Source: Flavobacterium oreochromis
Lineage (GTDB): Bacteria; Bacteroidota; Bacteroidia; Flavobacteriales; Flavobacteriaceae
NCBI RefSeq assembly: GCF_019565455.1
Contig: NZ_CP067377.1
Span: forward strand, 2,052,001 to 2,116,000
Reading direction: 5' to 3'
DNA: 64,000 nt
Below the pieces are notes generated by a model. That model worked only from the letters and a program-made list of their open reading frames with translations, made no database searches and was not told the origin of the DNA. The first letter of the stretch is position 1, and each line of letters begins with the position of its first letter. Below are positions 19,375-28,764 of the stretch, one piece after another. Made by a program: the position numbers and the translations under genes.

Positions 19375-20343
19375 TGCCGATGGAATTATATCCTTTACAA
19401 TTTGAACCTATTTTTAAAGATAGAATTTGGGGAGGTACACGATTAAAAACACTTTTAAATAAGTCAATCCCTTCTGATACCACTGGAGAAAGTTGGGAGC
19501 TTGCTGCTATTGGTCAAGATGTCAGTGTAGTGAGTAAAGGGGCTTATAAAGGAATGTTGTTGACAGATTTACTTCAAAAATATCCCGTTGAGATATTAGG
19601 AACTAACGTTTATCAGCGTTTTGGAACACAATTTCCTTTGTTGTTTAAATTTTTAGATGCTAGAGAAGATCTTTCTATTCAAGTTCATCCTAATGATTTA
19701 TTAGCAAAAGAACGACATAATTCTTTTGGTAAGACTGAAATGTGGTACGTGATTGAAGCAGAACCTGAAGCAAAATTAATTGTAGGTTTTAAAGAAAATG
19801 CGTCAAAAGAAGCTTATTTAGAACATTTGAAAAAGAAAACTGTATCTTCAATTTTAGATGCTTATGCCGTAAAAGGAGGAGATGTTTTTTATTTAGAGAC
19901 AGGTACAGTACATGCTATAGGTGCTGGTACAGTAGTTGCAGAAATACAACAAACATCAGATATTACCTATAGAATTTATGATTTTGATCGTAAAGATGCA
20001 CAAGGTAATTTGCGTGAATTACACGTAGATTTAGCATTAGATGCTATAGATTATAAAAAGAAAAAAGTAAAAGTAGATTATACATTACTAGAAAATCAAA
20101 CGGTGAGTGTAGTTGAAAGTCCTTATTTTACCGTAAAAGTATTAGATTTAAAAGGGGGGATATAAAAGTCTAGGTGAAGAAGAAAGTTTTGTGGTTTATA
20201 TGTGTACAGAAGGGAGCTTAGAGTTAAAAATAAATGAAGAATTGTATGGATTTAGTAAAGGAGATACTTTTTTAATTCCTGCAGCTCTAAAAAATTATGA
20301 ACTAATAGGGAAGTCTAAGTTATTAGAAATTGTAATTTCTTAA
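19374..20343 (+). CDS. manA: Mannose-6-phosphate isomerase, class I, one frameshift
   Basis: About 323 residues when one G is removed from the run 20154-20159; as given the frame ends at 20165. The cupin zinc ligands are visible in SIQVHPND, KTEMWYV and TVHAIGAG. It interconverts fructose-6-P and mannose-6-P. Last gene of the idi-queD-bcp-manA string, joined by overlapping stops and starts. The G6 slip in a core enzyme is probably a sequencing error. Confidence 0.88.
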
Positions 20344-20397
20344 CAGATATCGGAAGAATAATTGTAATTTTGCAAACGTAATTTAAAATACATACTA

Positions 20398-20664
20398 ATG
20401 GCAAGTGTAAAGAATTTAAAAAAGAGTATCAATTATGTAATTGGTGAAATTATTGAAGCGGTTTATTTATATGAAATGACTTCAACAGGAAAACCAACTG
20501 ATGCAACTAATGCTATTATTGAAGAGGCTTTTGTTATTTTTGATAATTTAATTGTAAAAGTGAATGCAAAAAAGGTTGAAAATAAAAAAGTATACTTTAA
20601 ACAAATAAATGTTGAATTGGAAAATGCTGCAAACCAGTTAGTTGATAAGATTAATGCTTTGTAG
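20398..20664 (+). CDS. Small conserved helical hypothetical protein
   Basis: 88 residues, entirely helical in appearance, with no signal or membrane segment. A -7-like TAATTTTG lies at 20365-20372, giving a short leader. Conserved-looking in flavobacteria but of unknown function. Confidence 0.6.
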   Translation: MASVKNLKKSINYVIGEIIEAVYLYEMTSTGKPTDATNAIIEEAFVIFDNLIVKVNAKKVENKKVYFKQINVELENAANQLVDKINAL

Positions 20665-20697
20665 TAAAAAAAAGTATAAAAAAGTAGGGTGCAAAGC

Positions 20698-20728
20698 TTT
20701 GGGAAATAAAAAAACTCTCCTATATTTG
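20698..20728 (+). promoter_or_regulatory. Bacteroidetes promoter of the tRNA-Thr cluster
   Basis: TTTG (20698-20701), 19 bases, then TATATTTG (20721-20728). This is a perfect fit to the Bacteroidetes -33/-7 consensus, 16 bases before the first tRNA. Confidence 0.8.
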
Positions 20729-20744
20729 CACCCGTAAATGAGTC

Positions 20745-20818
20745 GCCGGTGTAGCTCAGCTGGCTAGAGCAGCTGATTTGTAATCAGCAGGTCGTGGGTT
20801 CGAGTCCCTCCATCGGCT
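20745..20818 (+). tRNA. tRNA-Thr (TGT), copy 1
   Basis: The acceptor stem GCCGGTG pairs with CATCGGC; D arm GCTCAGCTGGCTAGAGC; anticodon stem-loop CTGATTTGTAATCAG with anticodon TGT (reads ACA); T arm GTGGGTTCGAGTCCCTC. 74 bases; CCA not encoded. Confidence 0.97.
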
Positions 20819-20868
20819 CAAGTTTATCAAAAAGATAAGATAAAATAGATTTATTGAAAATACACTTT

Positions 20869-20942
20869 GCCGGTGTAGCTCAGCTGGCTAGAGCAGCTGA
20901 TTTGTAATCAGCAGGTCGTGGGTTCGAGTCCCTCCATCGGCT
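20869..20942 (+). tRNA. tRNA-Thr (TGT), copy 2
   Basis: Identical in sequence to copy 1; separated from it by 50 AT-rich bases. Probably on the same primary transcript. Confidence 0.97.
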
Positions 20943-20994
20943 CAAGTTTTATCGAAAGATAAGCTTAACAATAAATTTATTAAAGATACACTTT

Positions 20995-21068
20995 GCCGGT
21001 GTAGCTCAGCTGGCTAGAGCAGCTGATTTGTAATCAGCAGGTCGTGGGTTCGAGTCCCTCCATCGGCT
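20995..21068 (+). tRNA. tRNA-Thr (TGT), copy 3
   Basis: Identical copy; the spacer is related to the previous ones (AAGATACACTTT...), showing the array grew by tandem duplication. Confidence 0.97.
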
Positions 21069-21118
21069 CAAGTCTTGTCAAAGATAAACTTAAGATAAAT
21101 TTATAGAAAATACACCTT

Positions 21119-21192
21119 GCCGGTGTAGCTCAGCTGGCTAGAGCAGCTGATTTGTAATCAGCAGGTCGTGGGTTCGAGTCCCTCCATCGGCT
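21119..21192 (+). tRNA. tRNA-Thr (TGT), copy 4
   Basis: Identical copy; directly followed by a terminator. It marks the left edge of the tail-like island. Confidence 0.97.
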
Positions 21193-21194
21193 CT

Positions 21195-21224
21195 AAAAAA
21201 GAGAAACTTTAGTTTCTCTTTTTT
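21195..21224. terminator. Bidirectional terminator after the tRNA array
   Basis: AAAAAAGAGAAACT pairs with AGTTTCTCTTTTTT. It serves the tRNAs on + and the hypothetical gene ending at 21232 on -. Confidence 0.85.
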
Positions 21225-21231
21225 ATGAATG

Positions 21232-21564
21232 TTATTTTGTATCAATAATCCATTTTATAAGAGCGTTACCTATAATTAGTATTATATCTTCTAGGATTAA
21301 CTTCTGTTTTATTTTTGAAATACCTTTACCTTGTAAAGCTTTTAAAATAATTATATTTTGTTGGGTTTTTACTAACCATAAAAATTCCTCTTCTGATATT
21401 TCATTAGATTCTAAGAGATTGTACCATTTATCAAACTGATCTTTTGTTGTATTTAAAATGCTTAAAACAGTATCATCCAATAGATGTTTAATCTGTTTGT
21501 ATTTATTGTTAATTAGATTTTTGATTTCTTCTGTTAGTTCGTTTATTATATCATCTTTTTTCAT
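21232..21564 (-). CDS. Hypothetical protein at the end of the lysis-type module
   Basis: 110 residues, charged and helical, with a hydrophobic C-terminus (LEDIILIIGNALIKWI) that could touch a membrane. It lies downstream of the endolysin/lipoprotein pair on the same strand, about 190 bases away, with no other promoter box of the shared type. Family unknown; a lysis or immunity accessory is possible. Confidence 0.5.
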   Translation of the reverse strand: MKKDDIINELTEEIKNLINNKYKQIKHLLDDTVLSILNTTKDQFDKWYNLLESNEISEEEFLWLVKTQQNIIILKALQGKGISKIKQKLILEDIILIIGNALIKWIIDTK

Positions 21565-21756
21565 TTATATAATAGTTAAAATTAAAGAGATTTTTAGAAT
21601 TTATTACTGTTTATTGAATGTGTATGAAACCTCAATTTTTTAGATTAAGTCAATTGATTAAAAGGAGTCCTTTTAAATTTGTTAAATACATATTAAGTTT
21701 ACATAGTTTTTTTGTGAATTTTTTATCCAGAGGGCTAGGTTTTAGATGATTTGAAT

Positions 21757-22204
21757 TTATCTTTTTTTTTGAACTTCATAAGTCAGTATGATTTCAAAGA
21801 TCGTTGATATTTGTCTCTTTGATTCGTTAGCAAAAATGGGAGATACATTATTTTTCTTTTTCCAGAAAGAAAAATAATGAGTTATTAAATTTTTTTCATT
21901 ACTGGCAAATTCATTCCACATATCAATAGTGGTAGAGTTATAAGAACGATTTTTTTCGTAGTTTTTTAGATATTCAATTTTTTTTTGTTAATTCTGAAAT
22001 TTCTTGTTCGTGTTCAGTATAAGAAGATGTTGTAGAGGTTTCAATTAATTTTAGTGTTTCTTCTTTAATTTTTAGTGTTTCTTGGTATGAATAAATATCA
22101 AAAGGAGCTGTTTTTAATGTGTTACAGGCTACGAATAATGAAATAGATAAAAAGTAGATCAAGTAGTATTTAATTGTAGGTAAGCTTTTTTTAAATAATA
22201 ACAT
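21757..22204 (-). CDS. Lipoprotein overlapping the endolysin gene (o-spanin-like?), one frameshift
   Basis: About 149 residues when the T9 run at 21978-21986 is corrected; otherwise it stops at 21974. Lipoprotein signal with VACNTLK, then a helical region. Its start lies inside the 3' end of the M15 endolysin gene (14-base overlap), so translation is coupled. Small lipoproteins overlapping endolysin genes are typical of outer-membrane spanins, which would help particle release. The role is inferred from arrangement only. Confidence 0.5.
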
Positions 22205-22662
22205 ATTCTTTTATTTTTTTTAGTTTGTAAAGTTTTTTCCAGTCTGTGTATCCTCTTTTTTCGAAGTGAGGAAAATCCTTAAAGGTTTTCCAATTACCAC
22301 CCCAATCCCAGCCATATTGATCAAATATTTTAACACATTCATTCCAATCGGCTATTTTATCACCATCCCAATCTTTAGTGATGTCCCATGATACTTCTTT
22401 TTTGTCAATAAGTAAGCAAATGTCAACAGCAAAACCGTAATTATGAATAGATTCTCCCCCTTAGCATTGGTTACTTTTGGACCTGGAGCGGTACGCCCTT
22501 TAGCATACAGTCTATTTTGTTCATCAAATGTTCGTAAACCTTGTGTTATTCTAATTTGAGCCCTACCTGTTAGTACGGCATTGCATTCGTTGATAATTTT
22601 GGTCATTTCTTCCCTTACTTTAGGGTGTAGTTGTTCAATCCTTTTTGAGTGATTGTGTCCAT
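22191..22662 (-). CDS. M15-family endolysin (L,D/D,D-peptidase), one frameshift
   Basis: About 157 residues after restoring one base in the C5 run at 22457-22461. The M15 zinc signature is complete: SIHNYGFAVDI (SxHxxGxAxD), with the later ligand in FPHFEKRG; QGLRTFDEQNRLYAKGR is the conserved N-terminal element. It cleaves peptidoglycan stem peptides. No signal peptide, so it needs a holin; one candidate is at 41015. ATG 22662 is chosen because it gives the usual N-terminus. Its promoter carries the shared box. Confidence 0.85.
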
Positions 22663-22786
22663 AATTTTTTTAATTTAATTAATAATAATAAAGAGGTTGT
22701 AGTAACGAGTTTTCGTTATTACTTTGTGAAAATAATTTTAGAGGAAATTTCATTTTCAGTGTTGAAAATGGTATTGCAATACTTTA

Positions 22787-22850
22787 CAAAGATACGATTA
22801 GAAGGTGATGAAATAAAATTGTATGGTGTTGTAATACAGTAGTTTCAGTT
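22787..22850 (-). promoter_or_regulatory. Shared-class promoter 1: lysis module
   Basis: On the - strand: box AACTGAAACTACTG (22850-22837), 42 bases, then TATCTTTG (22794-22787). No TTTG at -33, so activation is expected to depend on the box. Drives the M15 endolysin and lipoprotein. Confidence 0.75.
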
Positions 22851-22930
22851 TTTTTGTTGAGTCCTTTTTATTTGAAGGATAAAAAGATTATGAAGTAATT
22901 TTCAGGAATAATGATAGAAAATCATTAAAT

Positions 22931-22983
22931 AAAAATTCACATAAGATATTAGATGATACGTTGTTTCTTATGTGAATTTTTTT
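22931..22983 (-). terminator. Terminator of the endonuclease V gene
   Basis: AAAAATTCACATAAGA pairs with TCTTATGTGAATTTTT (16 bp), with T-rich flanks, 40 bases beyond the gene's stop. The rest of 22663-22930 is the leader and promoter of the lysis module. Confidence 0.8.
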
Positions 22984-23023
22984 GAGGGGAAAATGAGTAC
23001 TTGTGCAATAGGATACTATATAA

Positions 23024-23524
23024 TTATTCGCTTTTCGTAATCTGATCTAATTCTTTAAAAATAGAAGGGATGCGATAGTTTCCTCGCATATTTTGAACTT
23101 TTTCAATAGCATATTCTACATTGATTCCAATAGAAGAAATATACAATGGATTTTTACTTTCACCTCTGAAGATAGGGAAAGATACTTTATCAGTATGTAT
23201 AAAAGATTTTTTAGCAACACCTATTACGGGTATTTTTTCTTCTAGAGATTGGAATAAATGACCTCCTAATCCGAAACTTTTATCATTATTAACATATACA
23301 TGTCCGTCAACGATTATTGTGTCAATTTGAAATAAATCAACTTGTTTTAAAAGAGTTAAAATACAAGGTAATTCACGTTTATAAAATTGTCCTGATTCAT
23401 ATTCTTGAACATCTTGAATGGTTTCAATAATTATTTTTGTAGGTTTTTCATCTTCCCAGTTAAATAATACACCAACAGCCTTTGCTTGATTGGTTGGATA
23501 ATAGACATCTATAGCTAGGTTCAT
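23024..23524 (-). CDS. nfi: Endonuclease V family protein
   Basis: 166 residues, short for the family (about 220). It keeps the first catalytic Asp in LAIDVYY, the second in IIVDGHVYV, and the signature FGLGGHLF...IPVIGVAKKSF. It lacks the usual HPRR segment after VDG. Endonuclease V cuts DNA or RNA next to deaminated adenine (inosine). It sits between the lysis module and the toxin array but has its own terminator, so it may be chromosomal or a cargo gene. Confidence 0.75.
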   Translation of the reverse strand: MNLAIDVYYPTNQAKAVGVLFNWEDEKPTKIIIETIQDVQEYESGQFYKRELPCILTLLKQVDLFQIDTIIVDGHVYVNNDKSFGLGGHLFQSLEEKIPVIGVAKKSFIHTDKVSFPIFRGESKNPLYISSIGINVEYAIEKVQNMRGNYRIPSIFKELDQITKSE

Positions 23525-23636
23525 ATAAAATTAAAAATGGATTGAAAACGGATGCAAATTTATGTTTAATAGCTGAAAGTCTTTTTAAATTATTAATTTA
23601 ATTTTGTACGTTTTGAAGAAATGTTTTAGTTGAAGG

Positions 23637-23686
23637 TATTAAAAACGAATCTTGTCTCGTTTTGTTTTTTAATATTTGTAAAAAGG
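23637..23686. repeat. Partial cassette-end repeat
   Basis: AAACGAATCTTGTCTCGTTTTG...TTTGTAAAAAG is shared with 27023-27068, the right flank of one cassette repeat. It contains a small AAAACGA/TCGTTTT hairpin. It closes the array just after the last LRR gene. Confidence 0.7.
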
Positions 23687-23694
23687 TCGTACAA

Positions 23695-24834
23695 TTAAGA
23701 ACTTATTTCTTGACCTTTTATATGCTCAATAAGCCTTGCTTTAGACTTGTCTATAAATTGATCTACATCTTCATTGTAAGGAGTATAATTACCATATTTG
23801 CGAAATTCAAAAGCTATTGTAATATTTGATGGGAGCTCTTTATCGATAAAATTTAACTTGTCTTCACAACTAAAATTTACAATACAGTCTTTTTCTATCC
23901 CCTTAAAATGTTCTTTTTTCACAGCTGTTATTCCTGTATATCCTAAATGAATAATTTCTACATTTTTTAAACCTTGAAGACATTCTATTTCAGTAATAAC
24001 ATCGTTATGTGCTAGATTTATTAAGCGAAGGTTTTCTAAGCCTTCTAACCCTTGAATAGTATAAAGATGTGTGTTGCTTAAACTTAGTAATTTTAAATTT
24101 TTAAGCGATTCTAAACTTACCACTTCTTCTACACGTGTGTCTTCTAAAAAGAGTTGTTCTAATCTTGTTAATTTACCTAAACCTTGTGTTGTCAATATAG
24201 GGCAACCCGATAAATTTAGAGCTTTAAGATTTTCAAAAACAGCTAAACTTTCAAGACCAGAATCGTAAAATAAATCTGAATTATAAAGATCTAAATAAGT
24301 CACATTAGGCATTTTTGGGAGGTCTCTAAAAGATTTTATTTTAGAATCTCTTAAAATCAAAGTTTTTAATTTATTTAAATTTTCTATTCCTTGAATTGAA
24401 GTAAGCTCTGTATATCCTATATTCAAATGTTCTAAATTTTCTAAACTCTGTAAAAAATCTAAAGATGAATTTATGTTTAAATTAGTTCCATACAACTCTA
24501 GTCTTTTGAGATTGATTAATTTCTTAATTTCTTTAAAATCTGAAATAGGGTTAAAGCTTAAATCCAAATATTCTAATTTTTGAAATTTTCCTATGTTATC
24601 TATTTTTGAAATTTCACAACTAGAAATTGATAATTCTTTAAGATTTTCTGCTAAAGGCAATAACAATTCAAAATTATTTATTTTAATATCTTTTTCTTGT
24701 GACCCTCTTAAATATAATGCTATTATGTTTCCTTGTTGGTCTGTTTTATATGTACTTTGAAACATTAAATCCTCTTTTGATTCAATGATTTCAAAATAAA
24801 TTTCTTTTTCTAAATATTTTATAAGTGGGTGCAT
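23695..24834 (-). CDS. Leucine-rich-repeat protein, candidate immunity protein (copy 2)
   Basis: 379 residues, cytoplasmic, with about ten 21-23-residue LRRs of the L..L..L.L..N.I..I..L..L type from residue 60 to 320, and a non-LRR tail ending in ARLIEHIKGQEISS. It is clearly paralogous to the LRR protein at 24981-26124, including the tail EHFKGI.KDCIVNF. No toxin lies directly upstream, only a cassette repeat. LRR immunity proteins are not common, so the role is an inference from location. Confidence 0.6.
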   Translation of the reverse strand: MHPLIKYLEKEIYFEIIESKEDLMFQSTYKTDQQGNIIALYLRGSQEKDIKINNFELLLPLAENLKELSISSCEISKIDNIGKFQKLEYLDLSFNPISDFKEIKKLINLKRLELYGTNLNINSSLDFLQSLENLEHLNIGYTELTSIQGIENLNKLKTLILRDSKIKSFRDLPKMPNVTYLDLYNSDLFYDSGLESLAVFENLKALNLSGCPILTTQGLGKLTRLEQLFLEDTRVEEVVSLESLKNLKLLSLSNTHLYTIQGLEGLENLRLINLAHNDVITEIECLQGLKNVEIIHLGYTGITAVKKEHFKGIEKDCIVNFSCEDKLNFIDKELPSNITIAFEFRKYGNYTPYNEDVDQFIDKSKARLIEHIKGQEISS

Positions 24835-24854
24835 TTTATTTTTTTTAGCTTTTC

Positions 24855-24918
24855 ACAAAAATAAAAACACCCAGCATTAAAAACTAATAACTGGGTGTGG
24901 TACACAAATTAAAAACGA
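24855..24918. repeat. Cassette repeat with terminator, copy 1
   Basis: One of six ~64-bp repeats. CACCCAG and CTGGGTG form the stem; on the - strand the second arm runs into TTTTTATTTTTGT, a terminator. Here it separates two LRR genes. Confidence 0.9.
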
Positions 24919-24980
24919 ATTATTTCGCTTTGTTTTTTATAGTAAACAAAAATCAAACCAAGTATTATAAAGTAATAAAT

Positions 24981-26124
24981 TTACAGCTGAGAACTCATTT
25001 CTTGTTTTTTTATGTCTTCAATTAGTCTTGCTTTAGCAGCATCCATAAATTTATCCACCTCTTCAGTGTCACAAGAATAATTACCATATTCATGATATTC
25101 ATAAGCTATCGTAATATTGGAAGGAAGCTCTTTGTCTATAGATTTAAAGGCATCTCCAACGCCAAAATTCACAATACAATCTTTTGCTATCCCTTTAAAA
25201 TGCTCCTTTTCGACAGTAGTTATCTCTGTATATCCTAGATGAATAATTTCGATATTTTTTAAACCCTCTAGACCTTCAATTTTAGAGATGGGATTCTTGG
25301 ATAAATTTAAATATCTAAGATTAGTTAAGCCTTCTAATCCCTCTATTTCAGGAATATCATTCTCTAATAGACTTAAAATCTCTAATTTTTTTAGTTTATC
25401 TAATCCTGAAATTTGATCTAGATATGTCTCATCAAGAGAAAGAGTCTTTAAATTTGTTAAATTTCCTAAGGCTTCAATACTATCTAAAATAGTATTATTT
25501 AAGTTCAAAACTTCCAAATTTTCAAATTTGTTTAAAGAGGTTAGCTTGTCTGGATCAAACAGTACAGATGTACGCATATCTAAAACCGTAAGATTGGGCA
25601 TTATCTCAATATCTTCAAAATGTACAATACATGTATCACCAATATTAAGTTTTTTTAAATTTTTTAATTTTTCAAGTCCTTATTATCGAAGTAATTTCCG
25701 TCGAACTTAAATTTAAATGTTCTAACTTTTCTAAAGGATGCAAAAACTCAAATTGGGTATTTGAACTTATATTGGTTCCGAATAATCGTAAGTAAGTAAG
25801 ATTGGTTAGTTCACTAATCGCATCAAAATCTGAAATGGGATTTCCAGCTAAATCTAAATACTCTAATTTTTTAAACTGGTCTATAGAATTTATATTGGAA
25901 ATATAACCTCCTGTTATACTCAGCTTTTTTAAATGTTCAGCTATGGGCAACAATAAATCAAAATCTTTTATGATAGGATCTCCTGACATAGAAGCTTCTA
26001 AGAACAAATTGGTAATATTTCCTTGATTATCTATAGCATATGTACTCTTAAATGGTATGAAATTATGTGATTCTATAATTTCTATATCTAATTCTTTTGC
26101 TAAATAGTTTATAAATGCGTTCAT
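24981..26124 (-). CDS. Leucine-rich-repeat protein, candidate immunity protein (copy 1), one frameshift
   Basis: About 380 residues if one base is restored near 25680; otherwise two pieces (25672-26124 and 24981-25601). Same design as the neighbouring LRR protein: an N-terminal cap of ~60 residues, about ten LRRs, and the shared tail with EHFKGIAKDCIVNF and ARLIEDIKKQE. It is the second gene after an orphan toxin module (26683) and a MORN-type gene, so it may be a spare immunity gene carried in the same cassette. Confidence 0.6.
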
Positions 26125-26216
26125 TATATTTTTTTAAAACATCTATTAGCTAAAACTAAACATAGTTTCGTTATAAATCAAAAATCTATCAAGTATTTAG
26201 ATGTTTTTTCACTAGC

Positions 26217-26609
26217 TTAATTGTCCAAGTGTGCTCTTCTAACATTTTCAGGATCTTCACCTGTTATTTTACAAACTTTTTCTAGTAATTCTGGAGCAAA
26301 AAAATGACTGCCTATTTTAGTGCCATCCTCATTAAAATTAGCAAAATAAACACTAGTAGCACCGTAACTCAAAGATTCTGTTTCCACATTACCATTTTCA
26401 AAAAACTGTATATCCCAGCCTATTTGTTCTCCGTTAACATACTCACATTCTCCTACAATTTGTCCATTCCTGTAATAACCACTTATTTTAAAACCAGTAA
26501 ACGGTTGTCCTTGGTAATCATATTCAACTCCATAATAATCATTCCCTTTTGTATATTTTAAATCTTCTGTATCAACTCTCAGTTTATGAGGCATTCTTCT
26601 TGTTTGCAT
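26217..26609 (-). CDS. MORN-repeat-like immunity protein
   Basis: 130 residues with MORN/antitoxin-like repeats: FTGFKISGYYRNGQIVGECEYVNGEQIGWDIQFFENGN. Proteins of this toxin_MORN type occur as immunity partners of polymorphic toxins. It follows the toxin module at 26683 by about 75 bases. No signal peptide, so it acts in the cytoplasm. Confidence 0.6.
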   Translation of the reverse strand: MQTRRMPHKLRVDTEDLKYTKGNDYYGVEYDYQGQPFTGFKISGYYRNGQIVGECEYVNGEQIGWDIQFFENGNVETESLSYGATSVYFANFNEDGTKIGSHFFAPELLEKVCKITGEDPENVRRAHLDN

Positions 26610-26682
26610 AATTTAGTTTTTATTGGTAACTGTCAGATTAAATATTAACTATTACATTTAATATATATAGTTTCATTATTTT

Positions 26683-26988
26683 TTAAATATCAAGATCATT
26701 AACCTTTTTATTTTCTTTTATAACTTGCTGGATTATTCCTTCTCTTGTCTTATTAATATGATTCATTAATTTTTTATCAAAAATCACTTGGCTAAACATT
26801 CCATTTTCATCTAAACTATGTTTTTTGATTTCTAAAATTTCGAGTTTGCTTATATCATTATAATCCAGATGATTCCCATGTCCGCCTAGTTCTTTAAATT
26901 CTTTACTGTATTTATGAACAGGAATACCATTATCTAAACCATTGAAATCAAATTTGTATTTTTTTACAAAAATAAAAACACCCAGCAT
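26683..26988 (-). CDS. Orphan toxin C-terminal module, GHGNH type (cassette 5)
   Basis: 101 residues. It starts at an ATG inside the terminator repeat (MLGVFIFVKKYK), then FDFNGLDNGIPVHKYSKEF and GGHGNHLDY, and a helical rest. The first ~40 residues are nearly identical in the modules at 31875 and 33034, while the ends differ. I do not recognise the toxin family; the His-rich loop could be catalytic. With no delivery domain it is silent cargo unless recombined behind a full effector. Confidence 0.6.
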   Translation of the reverse strand: MLGVFIFVKKYKFDFNGLDNGIPVHKYSKEFKELGGHGNHLDYNDISKLEILEIKKHSLDENGMFSQVIFDKKLMNHINKTREGIIQQVIKENKKVNDLDI

Positions 26989-27029
26989 TAAAAACTAATA
27001 ACTGGGTGTGGTACACAAATTAAAAACGA
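26966..27029. repeat. Cassette repeat with terminator, copy 2
   Basis: Same ~64-bp unit as at 24855. On the - strand it ends the immunity gene at 27181 and supplies the start codon of the module at 26683. Confidence 0.9.
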
Positions 27030-27180
27030 ATCTTGTCTCGTTTTGTTTTTTAATATTTGTAAAAAGACTTACTCAAACTTATTTGTATTTCCTTATCTAA
27101 TAAGTAAGGCTTACAACTAAGAATTCCCATTTTTGTGTTTTATATGCTCCAAATGAGTAGTTTCAACTTTATTTAGATAA

Positions 27181-27708
27181 TTATTTAGCATTTTTAATCA
27201 ATTTTTCAATTAAATCTATGTCGGCTTCTTTATCTATATCTAAATTGTTAAAAAAAAGAAAAGGGTATTCTGACGCATTTAATGAGGATATATAAAGGAT
27301 TTCTTTATAAGCTTTAGATCTAATATTACTAGAATAGTTTTTGTTTTTAAAAATAGAATACATAAACTGCATTACTCTTTTGTCATTTTTAAATAGATAT
27401 AATGCTCCATAACCAGATAAAGCTGCATATCTCAAATCATCACTTTCTTTTTCATTCATAAAAAAACCGAGAACTACCTCTTTGTATTTTTCAATACGCC
27501 AATAATTTAATAAAACTTTTATTGCATCTTCTCTAATTATTTCTCTTGGATCATATAAAAATGGCTCAATCTCTTTGGCTAATATTTGTTCTTCTTCAAA
27601 GGTTAAAACGGTTCTTTTGCCTAAATCAATAAGTTTATTTCCTAAAGCATCTTGATCGTTTTTTAGCAATTGAAGATCTTCAATATGTTTTTTTACAGTT
27701 TCATTCAT
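27181..27708 (-). CDS. HEAT-repeat-like immunity protein
   Basis: 175 residues, all helical, with HEAT-like units (DPREIIREDAIKVLLNYW; DDLRYAALSGYGAL; NIRSKAYKEILYIS). It directly follows the Ntox28-like toxin module on the same strand and is the natural candidate for its immunity protein. Cytoplasmic. Confidence 0.6.
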   Translation of the reverse strand: MNETVKKHIEDLQLLKNDQDALGNKLIDLGKRTVLTFEEEQILAKEIEPFLYDPREIIREDAIKVLLNYWRIEKYKEVVLGFFMNEKESDDLRYAALSGYGALYLFKNDKRVMQFMYSIFKNKNYSSNIRSKAYKEILYISSLNASEYPFLFFNNLDIDKEADIDLIEKLIKNAK

Positions 27709-27739
27709 ATTTATGGAATATTATAAATTAAAATTTGTA

Positions 27740-28641
27740 TTATCTAATAGGGTTTTTGCCTAGTGGATTATAAGAATTTATAAAACTACCTTTTAGGGTT
27801 GTTAATTCTTCTCTTAGTTTACTAAGTCTATTAATTTCTGCATTATTTATATTTTTAGTTGATTTCGCAAAATAGCTAATTTGTTTGTTTAATTCATTAG
27901 TTGCATTATCAATACTATTCAATGCGCCTTCAACTTCTGAGATATGATCAAAAATTCTTCCTCTAGCATCTAAAATTTGCGCTCCTCTTTGCTCTTTTAT
28001 AGCACCTGCTAAATCATCTGGTTTTAGATTTTTAATTACGGAATTTCTAGCTTTTTCTAAATATACTTTCAAAGTTTCATTTTTTATATTTGTAAAATCT
28101 TCAGTTCTCCATTTTTTTAAAAAAATTAATTCTTTTTTTAGTCCATTTATTTACATTTAGTAATTCTTTAGGAGTTATCTTGGGAGTATTTAAACCTACA
28201 TCTGTTATGTAATCTTCGGCAGATCCTATAGTTTTAATTTTTTCTTTTTTGATATTAGTCTCAGCTACCTTAGACAAGTCCCCATCTAAATGCTCTTTTG
28301 GTATTGTTTTTTCTGTTTTTAGTTCAATTGCTTTATCTGCTGGATTAGAAAAAGACTGCTTACTCCCTGGTAAATTTCTTTCTGTGTCAATGAACTCACT
28401 ATGTTGGTCGGGGTTAAATTTAGCATTTTTATCGGGTGTAGTTACTGTTTTTCGTCTTTCAATTTCTTCAAGTGCATTTTCTGCTTGTTTTTCTAGATGG
28501 GCAGCTAGCTCGGCTTCATCTGCAGCACGTAATACTTTTGCACCTCGTTTTCCATATTTAGCCAAGGCATATAAACCTGAGGAACATTTATACTGTCCCC
28601 TAAAAAAAACTATATTTTGAAAAAGTCGTTTCTATTTAATT
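27740..28641 (-). pseudogene. Orphan toxin module, Ntox28-like, one frameshift, no start
   Basis: About 300 residues when the T7 run at 28112-28118 is corrected. The frame opens after a stop at the cassette repeat and has no ATG. The N-terminal part (GQYKCSSGLYALAKYGKRG) is a pre-toxin connector used by larger effectors. The C-terminal part has LKPDDLAGAIKEQRGAQIL and GRIFDHISEVEGALNSIDN, which I associate with bacterial toxin 28 (Ntox28), a predicted RNase-type toxin. Family call moderate. Confidence 0.5.
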
Positions 28642-28665
28642 TCTGAAAATTGTTTCTAGTATTTC

Positions 28666-28727
28666 ACAAAAATAAAAACACCCAGTATTAAGAACTAATA
28701 ACTGGGTGTTGTACACAAATTAAAAAC
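28666..28727. repeat. Cassette repeat with terminator, copy 3 (diverged)
   Basis: CACCCAG/CTGGGTG stem intact but CATT is changed to TATT, so the start codon it would supply on the - strand is lost; a few other differences. Lies between the SUKH gene and the Ntox28-like module. Confidence 0.85.
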
Positions 28728-28764
28728 ATACTATTTAGATTTCTTTTCAAAAAGAAACTTTATT

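Noticed and set aside
22645..22842. Plus-strand open frame of 65 codons
   Set aside because: It lies over the leader and promoter box of the leftward endolysin gene, has no supporting context and looks like a chance frame.
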